The notes: a model not told the origin generated them from the sequence alone. A stretch of DNA of 64,000 nt from Bacillota bacterium (GCA_023411575.1 JAEYOP010000016.1:372001-436000); one strand, 5' to 3'. Numbered from the stretch's first letter, positions 16,653-25,493 are shown. Numbers and translations are program-made.

Positions 16653-17993
16653 ATGAAGTTATTAGCAAATGTCATGGAACAGGTCGTCAAAAGAAATCCC
16701 AACGAGCCTGAATTCCATCAGGCCGTCAAAGAAGTCCTGGAATCCCTGGAGCCCGTAGCGGAAAAGCATCCGGAGTGGGTCGCGGCAGGCATATTCGACC
16801 GGATCGTCGAGCCGGAAAGGCAGATCATTTTCAGAGTGCCGTGGGTGGATGACAACGGCAAGGTCCAGGTAAACAGAGGCTTCCGGTTCCAGTTCAACAG
16901 CGCCATCGGACCCTACAAGGGCGGCATCCGGCTTCATCCTTCCGTTTACGCCGGTATTATAAAATTCCTCGGTTTCGAACAGATCTTCAAGAACTCCCTG
17001 ACGGGCCTGCCCATGGGCGGCGCCAAGGGCGGCAGCGATTTCGATCCGAAGGGCAAGTCCGACGGCGAAGTCATGCGGTTCTGCCAGAGCTTCATGTTCG
17101 AGCTGGCAAGGCACATCGGACCCGACACGGACGTTCCGGCCGGCGATATCGGAACGGGCGGACGTGAAATCGGCTACATGTACGGCATGTACAAGAAGAT
17201 GACCAATGAATTCACGGGCGTTCTCACCGGCAAGGGCCTGACCTGGGGCGGAAGCCTTGCAAGGACCGAAGCCACCGGCTACGGCCTGTGCTACTTCATG
17301 GACGAAGCCATGACCGCCATCAAGGGCAAGTCCTTCAAGGGCGCTACGGTAGTGGTTTCCGGTTCCGGAAACGTTGCCATCTACGCCACGGAAAAGGTTC
17401 ACCAGCTCGGCGGCAAGGTCGTCGCCCTCAGCGATTCCAACGGATACATCTATGATCCGGACGGAATCAAGGTTGACACCGTCAAGCAGCTCAAGGAAGT
17501 GGAAAGAAAGAGAATCAGCGAATACGTCAAGTTCCATCCGAACGCCAAATATACGGAAGGCTGCTCCGGCATCTGGTCCATCAAATGCGACATCGCTCTG
17601 CCGAGCGCTACCCAGAACGAAATCGACGAAGCTTCCGCGAAGACCCTGGTTGCCAACGGCTGCTGGGCAGTAGGCGAAGGCGCAAACATGCCTTCCACTC
17701 CCGAAGCAATCGAAGTATTCCTGAAGGCCGGCGTCGTATTCGGACCTGCAAAGGCTGCCAATGCCGGCGGCGTTGCCACCTCCGGTCTGGAAATGTGCCA
17801 GAACAGCATGCGGTATTCCTGGACCTTCGAAGAAGTGGATGCGAAGCTCAAGGACATCATGGTCAACATCTTCAAGAATGCAAGCGCAGCCGCCAAGAAG
17901 TACGGCTTCGGCGACAACCTCGTCGCCGGTGCGAACATCGCCGGTTTCGAAAAGGTTGCTTCCGCTATGTACGCTCAAGGTATTACTTATTAA
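16653..17993 (+). CDS. gdhA: Glutamate dehydrogenase, hexameric class I
   Basis: A 446-residue cytoplasmic enzyme interconverting 2-oxoglutarate plus ammonium and glutamate. The start MKLLANVMEQVVKRNP is set by GGAGG eight bases upstream; the frame is open further upstream but without a ribosome binding site. Substrate residues lie in FRFQFNSAIGPYKGGIRLHP and LPMGGAKGGSDFDPKGKS, where the catalytic Lys is the one in GGAKGG. The Rossmann motif is VVVSGSGNVAIYATEKV. The SGSGNV loop and length match the clostridial/enterobacterial hexameric type. NAD versus NADP preference cannot be fixed from sequence alone. It is a single-gene unit with its own strong promoter and terminator, and has strongly biased codon use consistent with high expression. 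Confidence 0.95.
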   Translation: MKLLANVMEQVVKRNPNEPEFHQAVKEVLESLEPVAEKHPEWVAAGIFDRIVEPERQIIFRVPWVDDNGKVQVNRGFRFQFNSAIGPYKGGIRLHPSVYAGIIKFLGFEQIFKNSLTGLPMGGAKGGSDFDPKGKSDGEVMRFCQSFMFELARHIGPDTDVPAGDIGTGGREIGYMYGMYKKMTNEFTGVLTGKGLTWGGSLARTEATGYGLCYFMDEAMTAIKGKSFKGATVVVSGSGNVAIYATEKVHQLGGKVVALSDSNGYIYDPDGIKVDTVKQLKEVERKRISEYVKFHPNAKYTEGCSGIWSIKCDIALPSATQNEIDEASAKTLVANGCWAVGEGANMPSTPEAIEVFLKAGVVFGPAKAANAGGVATSGLEMCQNSMRYSWTFEEVDAKLKDIMVNIFKNASAAAKKYGFGDNLVAGANIAGFEKVASAMYAQGITY

Positions 17994-18020
17994 TAACGAC
18001 AGCCGGAATTTTCCGGTTCA

Positions 18021-18054
18021 AAGCCCCGCTGCGCTATAGGCCGGCGGGGCTTTT
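18021..18054 (+). terminator. Terminator of gdhA
   Basis: AAGCCCCGC pairs with GCGGGGCTT and is followed by TTTT. A second small hairpin (AGCCGGAA/TTCCGGTT, 18001-18018) precedes it. It reaches the stop codon of the convergent hydrolase gene. Confidence 0.85.
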
Positions 18055-19385
18055 CATGTTCTGGCGCCTGCCGACTGAAAGCTCCCCTTGCCCTTGAGGT
18101 AACAATCGAAGAATTCCAGGATGATCCGGTTCATGGTCTCAATGACCTCGTACCGGTCCGCCGCCTGCCGGCCTCCGCTTTTCTGCACGGTACCGTTGAT
18201 CACATCCACCAGGAAAGGGGAAACGAGGGGCAGATCAGTACCACTCATATGGTTGGTTCCCTTGAAATAAACCTGGAACGCCTCCGGCGCCGTGGCAAAT
18301 ACCTGTTTCTCGGCGATTACGGCTTTCGTATCCTCTACGCTTGCCAGCGCCTGCTTCATCGCGTCGGTAAAAATCCCAAGGATTGGAACCGGGTAAGCTT
18401 CGGGGTTCGCAACCGGCAGGCCGTCCTTAAAATCAATATATTCTCCGAGCAGGCCACCGTCAATGTCAATGACCGCTCCGATATCCCTGCGCTCCCTGCC
18501 AAGCTGCGCGCTGGCCGCACCGCCCAGGGAATGGCCCATCAGGCCGATTTTCCCGGCATCGATCTTACGGAATACCTCCGGGGAATCCGTATCTGCGGCT
18601 TTGTCGAGAATCGTATCCACGACGAAGTTCATATCTCCGGTACGGACCTTCATCCATTTCCGTTCCAGTTCATAAATTTCTTTTTCACTGTAAACGCCGT
18701 TGTTGACATCGATGACTTCCCGCATGAAGGAACGGTCAACCAGAGTCCATTTGCCGTCTGTATCCTTGCAATACAAGGAATGATAGGGATGGCTGATGGA
18801 GCAGACCACATAGCCGTTGCTGGCAAGGTCCGTATAGGTGGACGTGTTGCTGGCCATGATCCCGAAAGCTCCGTGGGAAAAAACGACCAGCGGGTATCCG
18901 GTTCCGGCCCCCGCAGGGTACCAGAACTCTACGGTAACCTTTCGGCTGCTTCCCATATTTTCAAAGGGGTCTTTCCGGCTGTCATCCGTAAAGGTGAACA
19001 AAGCCGTTTCTACTTTCAGGTTCCCGGTTACGGCCGGGGATCTGTGCTGGGGAAAGATCAATGCAGGGGTTATTGAGACCAGTATCAAAAGCCATACGAC
19101 GACTGCCTTGAAAACGGCAGGAACGGTACGGAATTTTTTCGCATCCTCTTTTTTCCGAACCAGCGCGAGGACGCCGGCGATTGCCATAATCAGCAGAATT
19201 GCGGCAAGCATCGTCCACCGGAAGCTCCAGACGATGACGGAACAGGCGGTGAACAAGACGAATAAACCGAACGAACCGATCCGGACCCAGCTTTTTATTT
19301 TAATCTGACGGGATTTTGTTATAATGCAGTATCCCGTGAGCGCCGCTTCCAGGATGGCCGCAACGACTAGAATAATTGTACCCAT
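18054..19385 (-). CDS. Membrane-anchored alpha/beta hydrolase (PAF-acetylhydrolase-like)
   Basis: A 443-residue protein. The N-terminal 110 residues contain about four membrane segments, followed by an extracytoplasmic or juxtamembrane alpha/beta-hydrolase domain. The nucleophile elbow is GLMGHSLGGAASAQ, the acid is probably in VIDIDGG and the His in KGTNHMS. The strand YPLVVFSHGAFG supplies an oxyanion-hole-like HG. The layout resembles platelet-activating-factor acetylhydrolase/dienelactone-hydrolase relatives, with an esterase or lipase-like role. The start codon follows AAGGAGAG. Substrate unknown. Confidence 0.8.
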   Translation of the reverse strand: MGTIILVVAAILEAALTGYCIITKSRQIKIKSWVRIGSFGLFVLFTACSVIVWSFRWTMLAAILLIMAIAGVLALVRKKEDAKKFRTVPAVFKAVVVWLLILVSITPALIFPQHRSPAVTGNLKVETALFTFTDDSRKDPFENMGSSRKVTVEFWYPAGAGTGYPLVVFSHGAFGIMASNTSTYTDLASNGYVVCSISHPYHSLYCKDTDGKWTLVDRSFMREVIDVNNGVYSEKEIYELERKWMKVRTGDMNFVVDTILDKAADTDSPEVFRKIDAGKIGLMGHSLGGAASAQLGRERRDIGAVIDIDGGLLGEYIDFKDGLPVANPEAYPVPILGIFTDAMKQALASVEDTKAVIAEKQVFATAPEAFQVYFKGTNHMSGTDLPLVSPFLVDVINGTVQKSGGRQAADRYEVIETMNRIILEFFDCYLKGKGSFQSAGART

Positions 19386-19522
19386 ATTTTTACTCTCCTT
19401 TTTTATCCCTTTCTGTTTTCCGGATCAACCGTACTATACAACCGGCCATGTGTATATGGCGCAGGCTGTAACCGGTATTTCAGAAAGGGTAAGCTGTAAA
19501 AACAGAGGGGTAAGCTGCCATA

Positions 19523-19966
19523 CTATTTTTCAGTAATATCCGTACCGTTTTTCATTTCTTTCAGTTTTTCATTAATGCTTTGGGTAACCTTTCGGTCGTC
19601 CAGCCAGATCAGCAGACGGACAAACAGATAGATCACGGCAACCTGGACCGCCAGGATGGCCGTGCCTGCCGGTCCGACCACCCAGCCCGAAACATTTGCA
19701 AGGGTCAGAATAACGGCTTCCAGCACGAGAAAGTGCAGCACGGTCCTGACCCGCATCTCCTTTTCCGACTGCGCTCCGGGGGAATAGAGGATAAGACCCG
19801 GCAGATCGCCTGCCAGGGCGCAAAGCATATAGTTATAGATGTCCTTCAAGGCCAATGCCGTATCCGGTGCAAAAATCTGACGCAGCAGCGTAATGCTGAT
19901 CACAATTACCCCGAAAATGATGAAATAATCCCGGATCCCTTTTCTTGCAAGCCCTGCGAGCTTCAT
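19523..19966 (-). CDS. DUF3021-type membrane protein
   Basis: A roughly 147-residue protein with four membrane segments (YFIIFGVIVISITLL, YNYMLCALAGDLPGLIL, LHFLVLEAVILTLANV, TAILAVQVAVIYLFVRLLIWL) and a charged C-terminal tail. DUF3021 proteins are typically encoded next to a LytTR regulator and are thought to be membrane partners that modulate it. That arrangement is seen here, with an 11-bp gap. The ATG at 19966 is preferred because AGGAGG is seven to eight bases upstream. Confidence 0.8.
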   Translation of the reverse strand: MKLAGLARKGIRDYFIIFGVIVISITLLRQIFAPDTALALKDIYNYMLCALAGDLPGLILYSPGAQSEKEMRVRTVLHFLVLEAVILTLANVSGWVVGPAGTAILAVQVAVIYLFVRLLIWLDDRKVTQSINEKLKEMKNGTDITEK

Positions 19967-19977
19967 TTCCACACCTC

Positions 19978-20415
19978 CTACAACCCCAGCATTTTCTTCA
20001 GCATGGGAACATACTGCCTCGAAACCGCCACGCCTTCTCCGTTGTCCAGCCTTGCCTCAAACCGGCCACTGATAGAAGGGCGGACGAAGGAAATCTTCGC
20101 GATATTGATGATCACGGATTTGGAGGCGCGGAAGAATTTCTTGCCTTCGCACAGCTCTTCAAGCTCGTAGAGCTTCTGCTTCGACTCGTACACCTTGTCT
20201 TTGCAGTATATGAACACTTTGTTCTCGACTGCTTCAAAGTAATAGATGTCCGAGATCCTGAGCCTGTGGATGTTATCTTCTTCATACCCCAGGAGAACGG
20301 TGCTTTCCTTTTTCAGCTTGCGCAGCAGGTACAGGACATCATCATTTACCTCGTGGCAGCGGATGATGATCTCCTCCTCCCGTTCTCTGGAGATTTCTTC
20401 TATGGATACCTTCAT
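19978..20415 (-). CDS. LytTR-domain DNA-binding regulator
   Basis: A 145-residue protein beginning MKVSIEEISREREEEIIIRC. The LytTR domain covers about residues 45-143, with IHRLRISDIYYFEAVENKVFIYC, the LYELEELCEGKKFFRASKS segment and the C-terminal GEGVAVSRQYVPMLKKML. It has no receiver domain, which is usual for the LytTR/DUF3021 pairs. It likely autoregulates the two-gene operon by binding direct repeats upstream. The start at 20415 follows AGGGGA, and the longer frame lacks a ribosome binding site. Confidence 0.87.
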   Translation of the reverse strand: MKVSIEEISREREEEIIIRCHEVNDDVLYLLRKLKKESTVLLGYEEDNIHRLRISDIYYFEAVENKVFIYCKDKVYESKQKLYELEELCEGKKFFRASKSVIINIAKISFVRPSISGRFEARLDNGEGVAVSRQYVPMLKKMLGL

Positions 20416-20546
20416 GATCTTCCCCTTTTGGCGTTCTTTCCGGAGAGCCGATTCCACTACACCTATTCGCCATATCTCACCGGAATCCTCCTTGACCGGA
20501 TGGCCCGTAAACATGGAAGCGCGGCCGTCCGTTGCCCGTTTTCGCC

Positions 20547-21236
20547 CTACCGGTGCTCCGCCGCCAGGAAAAAGTCGTAGATCGGCTTCAGGCTCCGGTA
20601 GCTTTCTTTCAAAGCTTCCGGCAGTTCCTTCGAAAAGGCCAGCTTAAAGTCGTTGTGGGCGCATTCGAAGTAGATGTTTTTCCGGTCCAGCCAGGTTCTG
20701 AGATTCTCCGACTGATCCGGATATTTGCTCCGCTTGTACGTCTCCCCGCCGATCACAAACCGGTTCTGGGCCTCATACCCCTTTAACGCGGCCAGAAAGG
20801 CAGGATGCCCTTCCAGGATCATTTCCCGCATGGCGGCCATAACCCGCGGCTCCGCGCCGTAAAACCCGACGCCGTAGCCGCAGCCCTTCTGGCCGATTTC
20901 AAACCAGAAGCAGGGGCTGGTCGCCGTTTCGGACTTGTCCCGCAAAAACGTCAGCCAGACATGGTCCCGGTACAGGGTCTTGTCCTTGGTGAACCGCGTA
21001 TCCCTGCGGACCCTGGAAATAATTTTGGAGGGCACGGTAATCAGCTGGTCGTCGATCTCCCGCACCGCCGGCGCCACTTCCAGAATCAGCGCCTCCATCG
21101 GCTGGTATACATACTGCTTGTAGATCTCTTTGTGTCCGTCGTACCATTCCTTGCTGTTGTTCATCCGGTTCTCGAACAGAAATTGCAGCCCTTTCGGGTT
21201 AAAGCCTTCAAAGGCCGTTTTTGTGTTATTTGCCAT
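20547..21236 (-). CDS. DUF2461 family protein
   Basis: A 229-residue cytoplasmic protein starting near FEGFNPKGLQFLFENRMNNS, with the hallmark block ISRVRRDTRFTKDKTLYRDH (about residues 75-95). The family signature also includes the GFYGAEP region. The family (TIGR02453-type) has no established biochemical function. It appears monocistronic and ends close to the LytTR gene. Confidence 0.85.
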   Translation of the reverse strand: MANNTKTAFEGFNPKGLQFLFENRMNNSKEWYDGHKEIYKQYVYQPMEALILEVAPAVREIDDQLITVPSKIISRVRRDTRFTKDKTLYRDHVWLTFLRDKSETATSPCFWFEIGQKGCGYGVGFYGAEPRVMAAMREMILEGHPAFLAALKGYEAQNRFVIGGETYKRSKYPDQSENLRTWLDRKNIYFECAHNDFKLAFSKELPEALKESYRSLKPIYDFFLAAEHR

Positions 21237-21415
21237 CTCTTTGCCCTCTTATCTTCTTTATTCTTTTTATCTTTTTCGTTCTTTTTATCCTTTCATCCTT
21301 TTTGCTCTTTTCGTTATCCCTTTTCCTTCTTTCTATTATACTTCAAACTTGTCCACAGGACAAAATCGGATTTTTTCAGCGGGCACCCGGCTGCAATAAC
21401 GTTCTGCAGCTTATG

Positions 21416-21446
21416 CAAAAAGCCGCAGGGCAATATCCTGCGGCTT
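21416..21446 (-). terminator. Intrinsic terminator of a lost or decayed upstream gene
   Basis: Perfect 10-bp stem AAGCCGCAGG / CCTGCGGCTT with a T-run on the minus strand. No intact minus-strand gene ends just upstream of it. The nearest is the decayed SLH fragment at 21545, whose terminator this probably was. Confidence 0.75.
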
Positions 21447-21544
21447 GCTTCGGAGGGATGGGTCAGTAGGCGCCTGCCCTAATGATTTTTTCCGCCCGTT
21501 TCTACGCTGAACAACCCATTGTTTTGAATCTTTGTGATGAAAGT

Positions 21545-21652
21545 TACATCCCTTTTGCGTAGGCTGCCGATATGTCCGTATAATAGGGATGCTCCGGCGG
21601 CACATCGGGAAATTTGCTGCCGGGGTCTGTGTTATCGTAGGATTTTCCTGAT
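21545..21652 (-). pseudogene. Fragment of an S-layer-homology (SLH) domain protein
   Basis: The minus strand encodes KFPDVPPEHPYYTDISAAYA then KGM and a stop. This is the start of an SLH repeat (FxDVPxxHPYYxxIxxAYxxG) cut short. Further upstream, a different frame gives TKERAVGILF, which looks like the end of the preceding SLH repeat, implying a frameshift. No full-length frame survives. SLH domains anchor proteins to secondary cell-wall polymers, so this is likely the tail of a former surface protein gene lost when DNA was inserted next to it. The whole interval 21237-21839 otherwise holds only the terminator and the att-like relic. Confidence 0.55.
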
Positions 21653-21730
21653 AACATTTTCCGGAAACAGAATACCAACCGCACGTTCCTTTGTCAATCC
21701 ATTCTGCTTTTGCGCGGAAAAATTCCGGGC

Positions 21731-21793
21731 GTGAAAAAAGGGTCCCAGGAAATTCTGAAACCCTCGGCACGGCCAGCAGAGATCAAATCCATA
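21731..21793 (-). repeat. Degenerate copy of the tRNA-Arg attachment end plus terminator
   Basis: About 63 bp align at roughly 80-85 percent with 40214-40276, the intact element end. The shared parts are an A-run, a GGG-tCCAGG...CCTGa-CCC-like hairpin and the tRNA 3' segment containing CCAGCAGAGATC. It has the same orientation as the intact copy. The tRNA 5' half is absent. It is best read as the decayed attachment junction of an earlier, related element. Confidence 0.6.
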
Positions 21794-21839
21794 TTGCCCT
21801 TCCTAATGCTTTTGCTTGGAATAAAATTAGCCAGTCTGC

Positions 21840-22436
21840 TTATTGTTGTCCATGCCAGTCAAAAATCCTCGCTGTTTCTAAGGCATCATATGCTTTGGAA
21901 ATTAATTCATCCTTGAACTTTTCTCCCTTGGACTCTTTGACTTTCCTAATCACTTCATTCTTGCCGGCAGGCTTCTTATAAAAATCAGTAAGTGTCGTTT
22001 GGAAGAAATGAATTGTTGATAACAATTCAAGTCCAGTATGGTCAAACTCATGGAAAACATTGATGACATTATCAATACTGGTTGTGTATTTATCCATATC
22101 TTTCTTATACATATTTAGTAAATGATCAATGTTTTCTCCTGGCAAATACTTGGATTTGTTAGACTTGACACAATTATTGGAAACATTAAAAGCCTTATCA
22201 TCTATAACTACATTATCTGCTGTCATATCATCCATTCTATAATATAAATTCTGGCAGTATGGGCCATAATGATACATGTCAAAATCAAAGTCGAGCGGTA
22301 CCCCTTTTGATTTAACAAAATAACAGAGCTTCTGTATGATGGTTCTCCCAAGTGGTACTTCTGAAAGCTCGTTCCACTTCTTAACAATGTATGCAACAAT
22401 AGCGTCGTCAAGCTTATTGCATAACAGAATATCCAT
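21840..22436 (-). CDS. Panacea-domain (DUF4065) protein
   Basis: A 198-residue protein with the Panacea/GepA/SocA-like core (about residues 10-110): helix VAYIVKKWNELSEVPLGRTI, then IQKLCYFVKSKGVPLDFDFD and YHYGPYCQNLYYRMDD. Panacea domains are known antitoxin modules that neutralise many unrelated toxin folds. The C-terminal half is divergent. The gene starts two bases after the stop of the HD-hydrolase gene, and its ribosome binding site (GGAGGTAAG) lies inside that gene's last codons, so they are translationally coupled. AT-rich compared with flanking host genes, suggesting transfer. The antitoxin assignment is an inference from the family. Confidence 0.75.
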   Translation of the reverse strand: MDILLCNKLDDAIVAYIVKKWNELSEVPLGRTIIQKLCYFVKSKGVPLDFDFDMYHYGPYCQNLYYRMDDMTADNVVIDDKAFNVSNNCVKSNKSKYLPGENIDHLLNMYKKDMDKYTTSIDNVINVFHEFDHTGLELLSTIHFFQTTLTDFYKKPAGKNEVIRKVKESKGEKFKDELISKAYDALETARIFDWHGQQ

Positions 22437-22438
22437 CT

Positions 22439-23737
22439 TTACCTTACCTCCGCTTCAATTTTTAAGGCCTCGTGCCTTAGTTCAGAAATAAACGGTTTAT
22501 CCAAATTTACCGTTAAATCTTTAGAGTCAATATAAATGCGAACAACGTGGAATTTTTTGGGCATCTTCTTAATAATATGAGATTCTTTTGACAGCAAGCA
22601 CTCTTTGTCGTTTCTAATCACATAGAATTCCTCTCCGGCTTCATCTTCACCATCTACAAGGAATTTATGAATATTTCCCTCCCCATGATCAATTATCAAA
22701 TTATTTTCTTTAGAATATTTGTTCGACATTTGTTTGAAAATTCCTTCTGCTTTTCTTCGATCAATTGCATCCGTGAATTCGGAAGTTTCATAAATCATAC
22801 TATGATGTTTTCTGTTGCAGATTCTATAGGCATGTTGAAAGTAAGGGTCATTTTCATTTTGTAACGAATTCCTAAAATCTTTTATGAGATCAATATCATC
22901 ATATTTTGTTACTTCAGTAAAGTTATCATTAATTTTTCCTTTCCATGATTCCATGTAACTTTTGAGATAATGATCATAAATTCGCCGTGTCCGATGATAG
23001 TATACTTGTGTAAACATATAATACCTGGCTAGTATTAATGCTTCCAAAGTATGAATTCCACCATGTTCTATTGCTAAATCGAGACCTCCATTTCCATCGA
23101 CTGCCTCAATAACTGTCAGGCTTTCAATCAACCTCTCATAATCAAAATAGCCATAATCTACGCCACAATGATGGGAGTCTCTTAATAGATAATCCATACG
23201 GTCCGCGTCAATGTTGCCGGAAATAATATCCTTCAGCAATTTCAACTCCGGCATCACACTTTGTTTTTGTATCAACTGGACAACAAGCTTTGTTACATCC
23301 TCAAAGTAAAGTTTTTCTAATCGCGGTTTCAGATATTCAATAATGCTTATACTTATGTCTTCGTGCTTCTTCCCTTTTGGTATTATCGCTTCACCACCAT
23401 GTGAAAAGGGAAGATGCCCTATATCATGCATAAGAGAGGCCAGTCTTAATACCTGTCTAGCTTTGTCTATATTGAGATCAATTCGATTTAGACTGCCTTT
23501 TATCAACTCACATGACTTTTTCTTATTGCAGAGCTTATCGAACATTCTTGATGACATCTCCATAACGCCTAAAGAATGTTCAAATCTCGTATGTACTGCT
23601 CCAGGGTATACGTAATTAGTCATAGCAAGCTGTTTAATATGCCTTAACCTTTGAAATTCAGGCCAGTCAATGATCTCCTTTTCTTCATCGGTAAAATAAA
23701 TGAACCCATGAATAGAATCCCGGACTTTGTTCACCAT
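22439..23737 (-). CDS. HD-superfamily phosphohydrolase (dNTPase/SAMHD1-like)
   Basis: A 432-residue cytoplasmic protein starting MVNKVRDSIHGFIYFTDEEK (GGGGGAG ribosome binding site; an ATG five codons upstream is part of that site). The metal-binding HD set is complete: His in HTRFEHSLGVME, His-Asp in LMHDIGHLPFSHGGE and the distal Asp in NIDADRMDYLLRDSHHCG. These motifs match the COG1078 class that includes dNTP triphosphohydrolases and SAMHD1. The C-terminal 150 residues are AT-rich and unfamiliar. Coupled with the Panacea gene, it could be the effector of a toxin-antitoxin or anti-phage nucleotide-depletion system. A housekeeping role is the alternative. Confidence 0.82.
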   Translation of the reverse strand: MVNKVRDSIHGFIYFTDEEKEIIDWPEFQRLRHIKQLAMTNYVYPGAVHTRFEHSLGVMEMSSRMFDKLCNKKKSCELIKGSLNRIDLNIDKARQVLRLASLMHDIGHLPFSHGGEAIIPKGKKHEDISISIIEYLKPRLEKLYFEDVTKLVVQLIQKQSVMPELKLLKDIISGNIDADRMDYLLRDSHHCGVDYGYFDYERLIESLTVIEAVDGNGGLDLAIEHGGIHTLEALILARYYMFTQVYYHRTRRIYDHYLKSYMESWKGKINDNFTEVTKYDDIDLIKDFRNSLQNENDPYFQHAYRICNRKHHSMIYETSEFTDAIDRRKAEGIFKQMSNKYSKENNLIIDHGEGNIHKFLVDGEDEAGEEFYVIRNDKECLLSKESHIIKKMPKKFHVVRIYIDSKDLTVNLDKPFISELRHEALKIEAEVR

Positions 23738-23912
23738 GGATAACTCCCCCATAATAAAGTCATTGTCAGGCGTTGTTTCATCAGTAGTTATTTCCTAATA
23801 TTCCACAAATTCTTACAAAATCCTCCTGGACGAGAGTATTCTTTGAAGATTATCTGCCTTTAAGCCCATTGAAAGCCGGCTTTTACACCTTACCGGCAAA
23901 AGATATGCAATC

Positions 23913-25373
23913 TTACAGCCCATATGGCCTCAGTACACCTTCAATCTCATTGTTGATCGCGCCGACATTTATGCTGCCGGTCGTCGTATCCCCCAGGTTA
24001 TATTTTTGTTTCAATTTTAAAATACGGTATACGCTTTCATTTATCCTCGAGATTGGTATTGTGCCGTTCGCAGCCGCATTTTTCAATGCGTTCAGCACCC
24101 TCACTTCGTTATTGTAGCCTCCGCTCAGCAATATGATATCGCTGCCTGCATTTACAGACTTTACTGCGGCATCCGCCAGATCGTAATTCTTCGTAATGGC
24201 GCCCATAGTCATATCGTCCGTAATCACCACGCCTTTAAAGCCCAGCCGGTTCCTCAGGATATCCGTGATAACGGTTCTTGACATGGACGATGGATTCGCC
24301 GGATCGACCTGGCTCAGTAGTATATGCGCAACCATTACGGCATCCGCCCCGGCATTTATGGCCGCCTTGAAGGGAACGAATTCGAAGCTCTCGAGCCGGT
24401 TCAGACTGTAATTTACAACGGGCAGGGCGGTATGCGAATCGACGGACGTATCGCCGTGGCCCGGGAAATGCTTGACTACCGGTATCACTCCTCCATCCCT
24501 GATCCCCAGCATCGTCTGTACTCCCAGCCTGCTTACAATTTCGGGGGTTGAACCGAAGGCCCTGTCCCCTATTATGGGATTATTGGGGTTGCTGTTTATG
24601 TCCAGTACAGGCGCGAAGTCCATATTAAAGCCAAATGAACGGATCATGTCCGCGATCACGTTTCCGACCCTGTAGGCGAGACCGCTGTCGTTTATTTTTC
24701 CGATGGCCCCCATACTGGGGATATTTGCGAATTCGGCGGGCATGCGGCTTACCCTTCCGCCCTCTTCATCCACCGATACAAAAATCGGGACCTTGTTTGC
24801 CGAATTTGTGATTTTAAGCCAGTTGATCAAAGCCAGAAGCTGGCCCGTGTTCTGAACGTTACGGCCATACAGTATAAAGCCGCCAATGTGGTAATTTCGG
24901 ATCAGCGATCTGACATTTTCATTCACTTCATAGCCGTCGAACCCGGCAATGACCATTTGCCCTATTTTCTCGTCAAGAGTCATACCGGCCAGCAATTCCG
25001 CCGCTATATCGCCAGGGGGTATGCAAAGCTTTTGCCCGATGGCCAATCTGTTTGGGTTCGTGATCTGCGGATTGGCAGCAAGCAACTTCTGAAGCGTCAT
25101 GTAATACCTGCCGGCGATCGCAGATAGCGTATCTCCACTCCTGACCGTATAAACAGTATATCCGGCCGGACAGCCGAACGGTATGCAGATGACCTGCCCG
25201 ATTCTAAGCCGGTATGGATCGAGTCCGGGATTTGCCGCAATTAATTGCGATATGCCGACTCCAGACCTGTTCGCTATCAAATAGAATGTATCGCCCTGTC
25301 TGATAGCGTATTGATAGCTATTTGCAGGGCACTGCCTGTACAGGAAAAAATCATACGTCATGAAAATCATCAT
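23913..25373 (-). CDS. LysM-LysM-GH3 enzyme (beta-N-acetylhexosaminidase type)
   Basis: About 486 residues. Two LysM peptidoglycan-binding repeats come first (YAIRQGDTFYLIANRSGVG; YTVRSGDTLSAIAGRYYMTL), each ending in an IGQ-CIP motif. A glycoside hydrolase family 3 domain of NagZ type fills the rest: VDEEGGRVSRM, VKHFPGHGDTSVDSHTALP with the NagZ Asp-His loop, and the nucleophile Asp in VVITDDMTMGAI. NagZ-like enzymes remove GlcNAc from peptidoglycan fragments. No signal peptide is visible, which is common for LysM proteins placed on spores or released by lysis in this group. The start is uncertain: GTG at 25400, ATG at 25373 and ATG at 25361 are all in frame, none with a strong ribosome binding site. 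Confidence 0.87.
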   Translation of the reverse strand: MMIFMTYDFFLYRQCPANSYQYAIRQGDTFYLIANRSGVGISQLIAANPGLDPYRLRIGQVICIPFGCPAGYTVYTVRSGDTLSAIAGRYYMTLQKLLAANPQITNPNRLAIGQKLCIPPGDIAAELLAGMTLDEKIGQMVIAGFDGYEVNENVRSLIRNYHIGGFILYGRNVQNTGQLLALINWLKITNSANKVPIFVSVDEEGGRVSRMPAEFANIPSMGAIGKINDSGLAYRVGNVIADMIRSFGFNMDFAPVLDINSNPNNPIIGDRAFGSTPEIVSRLGVQTMLGIRDGGVIPVVKHFPGHGDTSVDSHTALPVVNYSLNRLESFEFVPFKAAINAGADAVMVAHILLSQVDPANPSSMSRTVITDILRNRLGFKGVVITDDMTMGAITKNYDLADAAVKSVNAGSDIILLSGGYNNEVRVLNALKNAAANGTIPISRINESVYRILKLKQKYNLGDTTTGSINVGAINNEIEGVLRPYGL

Positions 25374-25493
25374 CCCCGGCCTGCTTTCGGGCCTATACAC
25401 ATCTTATGTATACTATGATGCAAAACCCGGCTTGTTACTTTGGGGCGTACTCTTAGACCGTTAATTTCCGACCTTCCGACTATGTTATCCCAT

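Noticed and set aside
16662..17978. Long minus-strand frame opposite gdhA (about 440 codons)
   Set aside because: It is a mirror of a highly codon-biased gene, with no ribosome binding site and no domain pattern.
21411..21770. A 119-codon minus-strand frame over the SLH relic
   Set aside because: It crosses the terminator hairpin, is out of frame with the recognisable SLH peptide and has no ribosome binding site. The SLH evidence in another frame indicates a pseudogene.
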